This document shows positions 1 through 7,631 of a DNA stretch of 43,267 bases, piece after piece. Origin of the DNA: Candidatus Accumulibacter vicinus (GTDB lineage: Bacteria; Pseudomonadota; Gammaproteobacteria; Burkholderiales; Rhodocyclaceae); the NCBI GenBank assembly GCA_002425405.1, contig DIME01000181.1, positions 1 to 43,267 of the forward strand. Direction: 5' to 3'. Below the pieces are notes generated by a model. That model saw only the letters and a list, made by a program, of their open reading frames with translations, did not search any database and was not told where the DNA came from. The stretch's first letter is position 1. Every line of letters starts with the position of its first letter. The translations under genes and the position numbers were made by a program.

Positions 1-135
1 GGTTTTCCAGGCGCTGAGCTTGCCCGCCTCGACCCAGAGCTGAACGGTTCGTAATGCGACGCCGAGCAGGCTGGCGGCCTGGCGGGTGGTCAGGAAGTCT
101 TCATCGTGCAGCGCTGGCCTGGGTATGGAGTTCAT
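1..135 (-). CDS. Helix-turn-helix (excisionase/MerR-like) protein, N-terminal fragment
   Basis: The gene runs off the left edge, so only the first 45 residues are visible. They contain a MerR/excisionase-type winged-helix start: TTRQAASLLGVALRTVQLW followed by VEAGKLSAWKT. This is the pattern of small DNA-binding domains that recognise DNA through the 'RTVQLWVEAG' helix. In relatives such a domain often stands alone or precedes a response-regulator receiver; which applies here cannot be told. The ATG at 135 has an AGAGG ribosome site about 6 bases upstream. It is divergent from the DUF1302 gene and may bind the palindrome between them (inference). Confidence 0.75.
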   Translation of the reverse strand, partial: MNSIPRPALHDEDFLTTRQAASLLGVALRTVQLWVEAGKLSAWKT

Positions 136-252
136 GGAACCTCTACAGAAAATAATGATTGATCATCCATCGGGGGCGTGCCGTCCTGAACCGTGATCAG
201 ACCTTCGACGCCCTCACTGTATCGAATTTACCAATCAAGTCGCAAGACAAAT

Positions 253-280
253 TTGACATTAAACGTAAAATTGATAGCAT
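253..280 (+). promoter_or_regulatory. Candidate sigma70 promoter for the DUF1302 operon
   Basis: A consensus -35 TTGACA (253-258) lies 16 bases before TAGCAT (275-280), a 4/6 match to -10. It sits in an AT-rich island of otherwise GC-rich DNA and points to the DUF1302 gene, leaving a leader of about 180 bases. The -10 lies inside the inverted repeat at 267-292. This is pattern reading only. Confidence 0.5.
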
Positions 281-292
281 TCTATCAATTTT
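267..292. promoter_or_regulatory. Perfect 11-bp inverted repeat, likely operator
   Basis: AAAATTGATAG and CTATCAATTTT flank a 4-base CATT spacer with no mismatch. The repeat covers the candidate -10, a typical place for a repressor to block RNA polymerase. It could also form an RNA hairpin, but it is AT-rich and lies upstream of the gene, so an operator is more likely than a terminator. The bound regulator is unknown. The rest of the 136-467 gap holds nothing else I recognise. Confidence 0.55.
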
Positions 293-467
293 CGGCGACC
301 ATCCGGTTTCAATGCGTTCTCCGACTCGCAATTGCTGGCCCCGCCACCCCGCGCCCGGTAGCCGGGCGCGCCGGAATGGCCGTCGCGACAGCGGCCCCGA
401 GGACACCGTGCCGCCCATGAGACTTGGCCCACCGTTTCCCACCGCTCTCTCGGAGCAGGAGACTCGC

Positions 468-2084
468 ATGTTTACACACCCGCCACGTGCCATTTTCGCC
501 GCTCTTTTTGCCGGGCCGGTCGGCCTGTCGCTCCTGGCAAGCGGCCCCACTCTGGCCGCTTCGATCGATACCGGAGCAGACGATGTCCAGATCGTCTGGA
601 ACAACACGCCGCGCTACAACTGGGGAATGCGCATACAGGGGCGTGATTCGCGCATCGCCGACAATGCCGCGTTCGACCAGGGCGACGCACTGTTCGACCG
701 CCACGACACGATCACCAACCGGATCGACTGGCTAACCGAGTTCGACCTGACCTATAGACAAAACTATGGCCTGCGCATCTCCGCCGCTGCCTGGTACGAC
801 GCCGCCTACGGCCCACGTGGGCGCAGCAACCCCTATGCGCTCGGCCTCGCCGCGGCGCCCAACAGCTACGTGAATAACGATTTTACCTCCTACGTGCGGC
901 GCTATCACCAGGGGCTGTCCGGCGAACTCCTCGATGCCTTCGCTTTCGGCGCCTTCGATGTCGGCGGCGCGGTGGTCAACGCCAAACTCGGGCGTCATGC
1001 GGTGGTCTGGGGCGAAGCGCTATTTGGCAGCACGCACGCGATCGCGTATTCTCAGGCGCCCAGCGACGGCATCAAGGGCGTCGCCAACCCCGGCGCCTCG
1101 GCCAAGGAGACTGCGCTGCCGGTCAATCAGTTTTCGGCGCTCGCCCAGATCAATCCTCAACTGTCCGTCCTGGCGCAGGTCGGTTTCGAGTGGGAAGCGA
1201 GCCGTATTCCCGAAGGCGGCACGTACTTTGGCGTCGATGGCGTCAACCAGGGCCCGAATGTCAACCGCTTGCCGATGATCAAGGGCGACCCCGGTGATCT
1301 CGGTCTGGGCGTCAAGTGGAGCCCGTCCTGGCTCGACGGCACGCTCGGCGTCTACGCCCGTCGCTTCGACGACAAGGTGGGCTGGCTTGGCCAGGCTGCC
1401 GGTGGCGCCTATACCCGCGCCGTGTACGCCCATGACATCGATCTGATCGGCGTATCGCTGGTCAAGCGCGTCGACCCGGTGCTGGTCGGCATCGAACTGT
1501 CGCACCGTCACAAGGCGCCGCTCAGCAGCCTCGGTTCGGCGGGTCCTGCCGGCGGTTACGAAGGCGCCCGCGGCAGCACCTGGCACGCTTTGCTGAACGG
1601 CATCGTCAACCTCCGCCCCAACGCACTCTACGACGCCGCCAACCTGGCGGCCGAACTGGCGTGGTCGCGACTCGACCGGGTGACGGACAACCCGCAGCTC
1701 TTCCGGGCCAAAGGCTATGTCGCCCAATGCAACACCGACGCGACCATGCAGGGCTGTGCCGACAAGCAGTTTGTCAGTCTGACGCTGGCCTTCACGCCGA
1801 CCTGGACGCAGGTCTATCCCGGGGTAGACATCGACCTGCCGATCTTCTTCACCAGGAATCTCCAGGGCAACGCGCCTACGAACGGCGGTGGAGTCGAAGG
1901 TTTAACGACGTACAAAATCGGCCTGACGGCGAGGGTTCAGGCCCGCCACCAGTTCGACCTGGCCTATACCGGCTACGAGCAGAAAATCGAGTCGCTGCCG
2001 GGTTCGTTGTTCGGCTCGCGGGTGCTTGGCGCACCGCTGGGCGACAAGGGCTGGCTGTCCTTCACCTACCAGACCACCTTCTAG
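468..2084 (+). CDS. DUF1302 family outer-membrane protein
   Basis: About 538 residues, with an N-terminal signal peptide (MFTHPPRAIFAALFAG..., cleavage probably near TLAA-S). The mature part has the alternating aromatic/hydrophobic strands and closing aromatic residue (ending YQTTF) expected of an outer-membrane beta-barrel. Features such as the opening IVWNNTPRYNWGMRIQG, the HAVVWGEALF stretch and the repeated GLGVKWSP/LGVYARRF strands fit the DUF1302 family. These proteins usually occur beside DUF1329 proteins and are linked to handling of hydrophobic compounds or lipids; the biochemical role is not established. The frame is open upstream to 159, but ATG 468 is preferred because of AGGAG just upstream and the signal peptide right after it. 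The DUF1329 gene follows after 22 bases, so they are probably co-transcribed. Confidence 0.85.
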   Translation: MFTHPPRAIFAALFAGPVGLSLLASGPTLAASIDTGADDVQIVWNNTPRYNWGMRIQGRDSRIADNAAFDQGDALFDRHDTITNRIDWLTEFDLTYRQNYGLRISAAAWYDAAYGPRGRSNPYALGLAAAPNSYVNNDFTSYVRRYHQGLSGELLDAFAFGAFDVGGAVVNAKLGRHAVVWGEALFGSTHAIAYSQAPSDGIKGVANPGASAKETALPVNQFSALAQINPQLSVLAQVGFEWEASRIPEGGTYFGVDGVNQGPNVNRLPMIKGDPGDLGLGVKWSPSWLDGTLGVYARRFDDKVGWLGQAAGGAYTRAVYAHDIDLIGVSLVKRVDPVLVGIELSHRHKAPLSSLGSAGPAGGYEGARGSTWHALLNGIVNLRPNALYDAANLAAELAWSRLDRVTDNPQLFRAKGYVAQCNTDATMQGCADKQFVSLTLAFTPTWTQVYPGVDIDLPIFFTRNLQGNAPTNGGGVEGLTTYKIGLTARVQARHQFDLAYTGYEQKIESLPGSLFGSRVLGAPLGDKGWLSFTYQTTF

Positions 2085-2106
2085 AACGAGCCCACAAGGA
2101 GACACC

Positions 2107-3486
2107 GTGAAAAATCCTACCATTGCTGCTTTGTCCATGATCATTGTGCTGCATGCCGGCAGCGTCGTCGCCGAGGTCAGCGCCGTCGAAGCGGCGCAGC
2201 TCGGTGCCGCGCTGACCCCGTTCGGCTCGGAACAGGCCGGCAACGCTGCCGGCACCGTCCCGGCCTACACCGGCGGTCTGCCCGTCACCACTTCACCGCC
2301 CGGTTTCACTCCCGGGTCGGGGCGCTGGACCAATCCCTTCCCCGACGAAAAGCCGCTGTTTTCGATCACGGCGAAGAACCTGGACCAGTACCGCGACGCG
2401 CTGAGCGAAACCGGCAAGGAACTGTTCAAGCGCCAGGCCAGCTATCGCATGGACGTTTACCCGAGCCACCGCAGCGTCGCCTATCCCGCCTGGGTGCTCG
2501 ACAACACGCGCAAGAACGCCACCCAGGCGCGGCTGGCCAAGGACGGCGTGGCCTTGGAGGGGGCCTACGGCGGGATTCCGTTCCCGATCCCGAAGAACGG
2601 CAACGAGGTGATGTGGAACCATCTGCTCGTCTACACCGGTATTGCCCTGGAGGCACGTTCGCGCAACTGGTATGTCGACCGCTCCGGCCAGATCGTCAAT
2701 GGCGGCATGCCGCATTACAGCATCCAGACCACTTATTACGATCCGCAGTCCAATGCCGAGGAACACAGGAAACTCGGCAACCACTTGTCGCAGAACGCGT
2801 ACAACTGGCTCGCCCCGCCGAGCTGGCTGGGCATCGCCAACCTGGATGTGCAGACGCTCGACGCCGCGGCGGGGCCGCGGCGCATGTGGAATTACTCGCC
2901 CGCCAACCGCCGCGTGCGCGAGATCGCACTACCGCCTCCCGACGCGCCGGTCGGCGCGATGGGCAATCTGGTGACCTTCGACGCCGTGAACCTGTTCGAG
3001 GGCCATCTCGATCGCTTCGACTTCAAGCTGCTCGGCAAGCGGGAGATGCTGATCCCCTACAACAACCATGCCCTGCTGTTCGAGACGACGCCGGCGCAGA
3101 TTCTCACGCCCGGCCATCTCAATCCGGACTTCGTGCGCTGGGAGTGGCACCGGGTCTGGGTCCTCGAGGCGACGCTGAAGCCGGGCGAGCGCCACCTGTT
3201 CCAGCGCCGGGTGTTCTATTTCGACGAGGACTGGAGCGGCGCCGGCATGAGCGACGAGTTCGACGCCGCCGGCAAGCTCGCGCGCGGGCTGTTCCGGCCG
3301 GCGGTGCCGCTCTACGACGTCCAGGCGCAGATGACGCGGGCGTATTGGGTCTACGACCTGGACAAGGACATGTACGCCCTCGCCCAGCACATGGGCGAGG
3401 CGACGCTCTATTACCGGACGATGGCCAGCGCATTCCCGGCCTTGAGCATGACGCCCGACGCCTTGTCGAGGCGGGGAACCCAGTGA
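2107..3486 (+). CDS. DUF1329 family periplasmic protein
   Basis: About 459 residues from a GTG start preceded by AAGGAG. The start is followed by a signal peptide (KNPTIAALSMIIVLHAGSVVA). The mature protein opens with 'AAQLGAALTPFGSEQAGNA' and 'IPAYTGG'-type segments and ends with long antiparallel strands rich in W, Y and R, a layout typical of DUF1329, which has a LolB-like lipid-binding fold. DUF1302 and DUF1329 genes are regularly paired, often with RND/MMPL exporters or steroid and alkane catabolism genes; no exporter is present here. A role as periplasmic partner to the barrel protein in moving a hydrophobic substrate is inferred. The sensor kinase gene begins 37 bases downstream. Confidence 0.87.
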   Translation: MKNPTIAALSMIIVLHAGSVVAEVSAVEAAQLGAALTPFGSEQAGNAAGTVPAYTGGLPVTTSPPGFTPGSGRWTNPFPDEKPLFSITAKNLDQYRDALSETGKELFKRQASYRMDVYPSHRSVAYPAWVLDNTRKNATQARLAKDGVALEGAYGGIPFPIPKNGNEVMWNHLLVYTGIALEARSRNWYVDRSGQIVNGGMPHYSIQTTYYDPQSNAEEHRKLGNHLSQNAYNWLAPPSWLGIANLDVQTLDAAAGPRRMWNYSPANRRVREIALPPPDAPVGAMGNLVTFDAVNLFEGHLDRFDFKLLGKREMLIPYNNHALLFETTPAQILTPGHLNPDFVRWEWHRVWVLEATLKPGERHLFQRRVFYFDEDWSGAGMSDEFDAAGKLARGLFRPAVPLYDVQAQMTRAYWVYDLDKDMYALAQHMGEATLYYRTMASAFPALSMTPDALSRRGTQ

Positions 3487-3523
3487 ATCGCAGTTGCGGC
3501 ACGCGCATCGTGCAGGGGAAAAA

Positions 3524-6500
3524 ATGAGACAGCCAATCCGTCCGTCCATGATCCGCCTGCTCATGCTCGTCTTCGTCCTGGCATGGGCGAGGATCGCCGC
3601 GGGCGCCGCCGCGCCCGATTATCGTTTCGCGCATCTCACGTTCCAGGACGGACTGTCGAGCGGCTTGGTGTCGCGCATTTACCAGGACAAACAGGGGTTC
3701 ATCTGGTTCGGCACGCTGGTCGGCCTGGATCGCTTCGACGGCTACGGCTTCAAGAGCTACCGCAACGATCCGCGCGATCCGCACAGCCTGCTGGGTACCC
3801 AGGTGCATGACATCCTGGAGGATGCCGAGGGAAGCTTGTGGGTGGCCACCAACGAGGGACTCAACCGCTACGATCGGCGCAGCGAGCGCTTCACGCGCTA
3901 CGCGCACGATCCCGCCAAGCCGGACAGCCTGAGCGGCAAGTCGGTCTGGAAGCTCCTGGAGGACAAGCACGGCGATTTCTGGGTGGTGACGAATGACGCC
4001 GGCTTGAACAAGCTCGACCGGGTCACCGGGAAGTTCACCGCCTACCGCCACGACCCGGCCAATCCGACGAGTCTCGGCGGCGACAAGGGCAGAGCCATCG
4101 TCGAGGACCGCGCCGGCAATCTCTGGGTCGGCGGCGATGGCGGCTTGAACAAGTTCGATCGGACCAGCGGCCGCTTCGTCCGCTACCCGATCGTCCAAAA
4201 CGGCGCCGGCCCGACCGACAACACCGTGCATGTCATTCACGAGGATAGGCAGGGCATGCTGTGGCTCGGCACTTACAAGCAGGGGCTGCTCAGTTTCGAT
4301 CCGCGCAGCGGCCGCCTGGCGCGTTACGATGATACCCTCGGCCATGCCGCCGAACTCGGCGCGGCCTGGGTCACCGACATCGCCGAAACCGGGGACGGCA
4401 CGCTGTGGATCGCGACCTACACGGCGGGCCTGGCCAGCCTGGACCCGGCGCGGCGACGATTCACCCGCTACCTGCCGAATCCGCTATTGGCGGACGCCAT
4501 CGGCGCCGTCAATCTCAGGTCGCTCCTGCGTGACCGCCAAGGCGCGCTGTGGATCGGCACCTGGGGAAATGGCGTCGATCGGCTCGACCCCCAGGCCGAA
4601 AAATTTCCCTCGTACCGTAACCATCCGGGCAACCCTTACGGTTTGCCGGAGGGGCAGCTTGCGAGTCTGTACGAGGACCGCGACGGTGGGCTCTGGGTTG
4701 GCACGCTCGGGGCCGGCGTCACCCGCTTCGATCCCCGCGGGGACGAGTACCAGGCATTCAAGCGCGACCCGACCGATCCGCGCAGCCTGGCCCACAACGC
4801 CGTCATGGCCGTCAACCAGGATCGCCGCGGCGACCTATGGATCGGCACCCGCGATGGACTGGAACGACGCGACGGCGGCGGAAAACTGATCGCACGCTTC
4901 CGCAACGATCCAGAAAATCCCGACAGCTTGTCCTTCAACGACGTGCGCGGCATCTGCGAAGATGGCGCCGGAAAACTGTGGATCGCCACCTCCGAAGGCG
5001 GGCTCAATCGCCTCGATCCCGCCACCGGCAAGTTCAAGGCCTACCGGCACGACCCGACGAATCCCCGCAGCCTCAGCGCGGGGCTCGTCGTCACCATGAC
5101 TTGCGAGGCCTCGGGGACGATCTGGCTCGGACTCTGGGGCGGCGGCCTGGCCCGCTTCGATCCGGCGACGGAGAGCTTCCAACACTACCGGCAGGACCCG
5201 AAGAATCCCGACAGCCTCAGCGGCAACGACGTCTGGTCCATCCTGCCCGGTTCGCGCGGCGAGATCTGGATCGGTACCAACAACGGTCTCAATCGCCTCG
5301 ATCCGCGCAGCGGCAAGTTCATCGTCTTTCGCAGGCAGGACGGCCTGCCCAGCGATACGATCGGCACCTTGCAAGCGGACACGCATGGACGCCTCTGGCT
5401 GGGCACGGGTGACGCGGGTGTGGCGATGTTTGACCCGGTCACCCGCGGCACCAGGATATTCGACACGAGCGACGGACTAACGGGCCAGATGGTCTCGCGC
5501 AGCTTGAAGCTGCGCAGCGGCAAGCTGGTTTTCGGTGGGAACAAAGGCGTGAATGTCATTGATCCGGAGAACATCCCCATCAACGCCATCGCGCCGCCCG
5601 TCGTCCTCACCGACTTCGAGCTGTTCGGCAAGCCGGTTTCCCCCGGCGACGCGGAATCGCCGCTCGTGCAAGCGATCAACGAAACCCAGGAGATCGTCCT
5701 GCGTTACGACCAAAGCATCTTCTCCTTCGGATTCGCCGCCCTCAATTACCGCGCCGCGCACAAGAACCGCTACGCCTACAAGCTGGAAGGCTTCGAGAAG
5801 GACTGGAACCGCGTCGACAGCCGTCGTCGCTATGCCAGCTACACCAATCTCGATCCGGGAAGCTATGTGTTCCGCGTCAAGGCCGCCAACAACGACGGCG
5901 TGTGGAACGAGGAAGGCAAATCGGTTCGCCTCGTCATCCTGCCGCCCTGGTGGCAGACCGCCTGGTTCCGCGGCCTCGCGCTGCTGCTGATCGTGGGGGG
6001 CAGCTTCGCTGCCTACCGTCGCCGCATCAGCGACATCGAACGCCGCAACCGCGAGCTGGAAGTCCTGGTCGCCGAGCGCACGCGCTCCCTGGCCGAAGCC
6101 AAGGACGCCGCCGAGGCGGCGAACCGCGCCAAGAGCAGCTTCCTGGCCAACATGAGCCACGAACTGCGCACGCCGCTCAACGCCATTCTTGGCTTTTCCG
6201 AGCTGATGCGGCGCGAGGCCCGTAGTGGCCGTTCGCGGCTGTCAGACAGCCAGGGCGAGAATCTGGAGCTCATTCACCGCAGCGGTGAACACCTGCTCGG
6301 CCTGATCAACGACGTGCTCGACCTGTCCAAGATCGAGGCCGGGCGCGCCACCTACCAGCCGACGGAATGCGATCTGCACGGCCTGTTGCGCGATCTGCGC
6401 GACCTGTTGAGCGAGCGCGCCGGCAAGAAAAATCTTTCGCTCCAGGTGCAATGGGACGCCGAGACGCCACGTCACGTACACACGGATGGCACCAAGCTGC

Positions 6501-7579
6501 GTCAGGTGCTGATCAACCTTGTCGGCAACGCCATCAAGTTCACCGCCGAGGGTGGCGTGCTGCTCGACGTCGCGCAGCTCGGCGACTCGCCCGAGGGGCA
6601 CTGCCGGCTCCGTTTCGCCGTTAGCGATACCGGGCCCGGCATCGCCGCCGAGGAGCGTAAACGCCTGTTCCAGGCCTTCTCCCAGACTCAGTCGGGGCTT
6701 CGTTCGCAGGAAGGCACCGGGCTGGGTCTGGCAATCAGCCGCCAGTACGTGCAGTTGCTCGGCGGCGACATCAGCGTGGAGAGCGAGCCCGGTCGCGGCA
6801 GCCGCTTTGCTTTCGAGCTGAGCCTCGAACGGCTGTCGGACAACGCGCCGGCTTACGCGGCGGAGCGACAGGTAATCGGTGTGGCGCCGGGCCAGCCGCG
6901 CCATCGCTTGCTGGTGGTGGACGACATCGAGGTCAATCGTCAGCTCCTGCTCCAGATCCTCGAGCCGCTGGGGTTCGAAGTCGATGTCGTGGCCAACGGG
7001 GAGGACGCACTGGCGCACTGGCAGGCGCGGCGGCCCGACTTGATCCTGCTCGACATTCGCATGCCCGGCATCGACGGCTACGAAGTCGCCCGGCGCATTC
7101 GCGTCGCGGAACCGGATTGCCGTACCAAGCTTCTGGCACTGACCGCCAGCGCTTTCGCTGACGAGCGCGAACGGGTGTTGGCGGCGGGCTGCGACGATTT
7201 TCTGCGCAAGCCTTTGCGCGAGAGCGAGTTGCTGGAAGCATTGGCCCATCACTTGAACCTGGTCTTCGACTACGGAGCAGAAGTGGGCGACGAGGCTCCG
7301 AGCCCCAACATGTGCTCGAAGACGATGGTCGCCGCCCTGCGCGCGGCGCCGCCCGACTGGTTGCGGCAACTGCATGACGCCGCGATCATGGGGCAGTTGG
7401 AGGGGGTGATCGAAGTGATCGAAAGCTACCGCGGGCGCGATCCGGTACTGGCGAGCAAATTGTCGCGGCTGGCCGAAGATTTCGAGCACGGGCGTATCGT
7501 CGAGCTCGTCGAGCGCGCGCTCGACGCCCCGTCAAACCGCGCCCCACTGACCGACGACGATGAGCACTCCACCCGGTAG
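3524..7579 (+). CDS. Hybrid sensor histidine kinase with two-propeller sensor
   Basis: About 1351 residues. After a signal peptide come 14 tandem repeats with the 'G-x-LW-hydrophobic-GT...GL-x-x-FD' pattern of the two-component regulator propeller, enough for two seven-bladed propellers (residues ~35-690). Next are a Y_Y_Y domain (~690-800), a membrane helix (~810-832), a HisKA domain with His879 in SHELRTPLN, an HATPase with N-box (LINLVGNAIKF), G1 (DTGPGI) and G2 (GTGLGLAIS), and a C-terminal receiver with Asp1177 in DIRMPG and the conserved Lys in FLRKPL. A tail of ~90 residues of unknown nature follows. Unlike Bacteroides hybrid regulators it has no AraC domain, so it needs a partner. ATG 3524 is preferred over TTG 3494 because AGGGG precedes it. 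It probably senses a ligand linked to the DUF1302/DUF1329 system (inference from position). Confidence 0.93.
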   Translation: MRQPIRPSMIRLLMLVFVLAWARIAAGAAAPDYRFAHLTFQDGLSSGLVSRIYQDKQGFIWFGTLVGLDRFDGYGFKSYRNDPRDPHSLLGTQVHDILEDAEGSLWVATNEGLNRYDRRSERFTRYAHDPAKPDSLSGKSVWKLLEDKHGDFWVVTNDAGLNKLDRVTGKFTAYRHDPANPTSLGGDKGRAIVEDRAGNLWVGGDGGLNKFDRTSGRFVRYPIVQNGAGPTDNTVHVIHEDRQGMLWLGTYKQGLLSFDPRSGRLARYDDTLGHAAELGAAWVTDIAETGDGTLWIATYTAGLASLDPARRRFTRYLPNPLLADAIGAVNLRSLLRDRQGALWIGTWGNGVDRLDPQAEKFPSYRNHPGNPYGLPEGQLASLYEDRDGGLWVGTLGAGVTRFDPRGDEYQAFKRDPTDPRSLAHNAVMAVNQDRRGDLWIGTRDGLERRDGGGKLIARFRNDPENPDSLSFNDVRGICEDGAGKLWIATSEGGLNRLDPATGKFKAYRHDPTNPRSLSAGLVVTMTCEASGTIWLGLWGGGLARFDPATESFQHYRQDPKNPDSLSGNDVWSILPGSRGEIWIGTNNGLNRLDPRSGKFIVFRRQDGLPSDTIGTLQADTHGRLWLGTGDAGVAMFDPVTRGTRIFDTSDGLTGQMVSRSLKLRSGKLVFGGNKGVNVIDPENIPINAIAPPVVLTDFELFGKPVSPGDAESPLVQAINETQEIVLRYDQSIFSFGFAALNYRAAHKNRYAYKLEGFEKDWNRVDSRRRYASYTNLDPGSYVFRVKAANNDGVWNEEGKSVRLVILPPWWQTAWFRGLALLLIVGGSFAAYRRRISDIERRNRELEVLVAERTRSLAEAKDAAEAANRAKSSFLANMSHELRTPLNAILGFSELMRREARSGRSRLSDSQGENLELIHRSGEHLLGLINDVLDLSKIEAGRATYQPTECDLHGLLRDLRDLLSERAGKKNLSLQVQWDAETPRHVHTDGTKLRQVLINLVGNAIKFTAEGGVLLDVAQLGDSPEGHCRLRFAVSDTGPGIAAEERKRLFQAFSQTQSGLRSQEGTGLGLAISRQYVQLLGGDISVESEPGRGSRFAFELSLERLSDNAPAYAAERQVIGVAPGQPRHRLLVVDDIEVNRQLLLQILEPLGFEVDVVANGEDALAHWQARRPDLILLDIRMPGIDGYEVARRIRVAEPDCRTKLLALTASAFADERERVLAAGCDDFLRKPLRESELLEALAHHLNLVFDYGAEVGDEAPSPNMCSKTMVAALRAAPPDWLRQLHDAAIMGQLEGVIEVIESYRGRDPVLASKLSRLAEDFEHGRIVELVERALDAPSNRAPLTDDDEHSTR

Positions 7580-7631
7580 TCGGTCGGCCCTTCCTGGCCA
7601 TCGGTCATGGCCCATCCCTCCCGTTCGCAGT

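Noticed and set aside
159..467. Open frame continuing upstream of the DUF1302 start
   Set aside because: It encodes no signal peptide or family sequence, overlaps the promoter/palindrome and lacks a ribosome site; AGGAG and a signal peptide mark 468.
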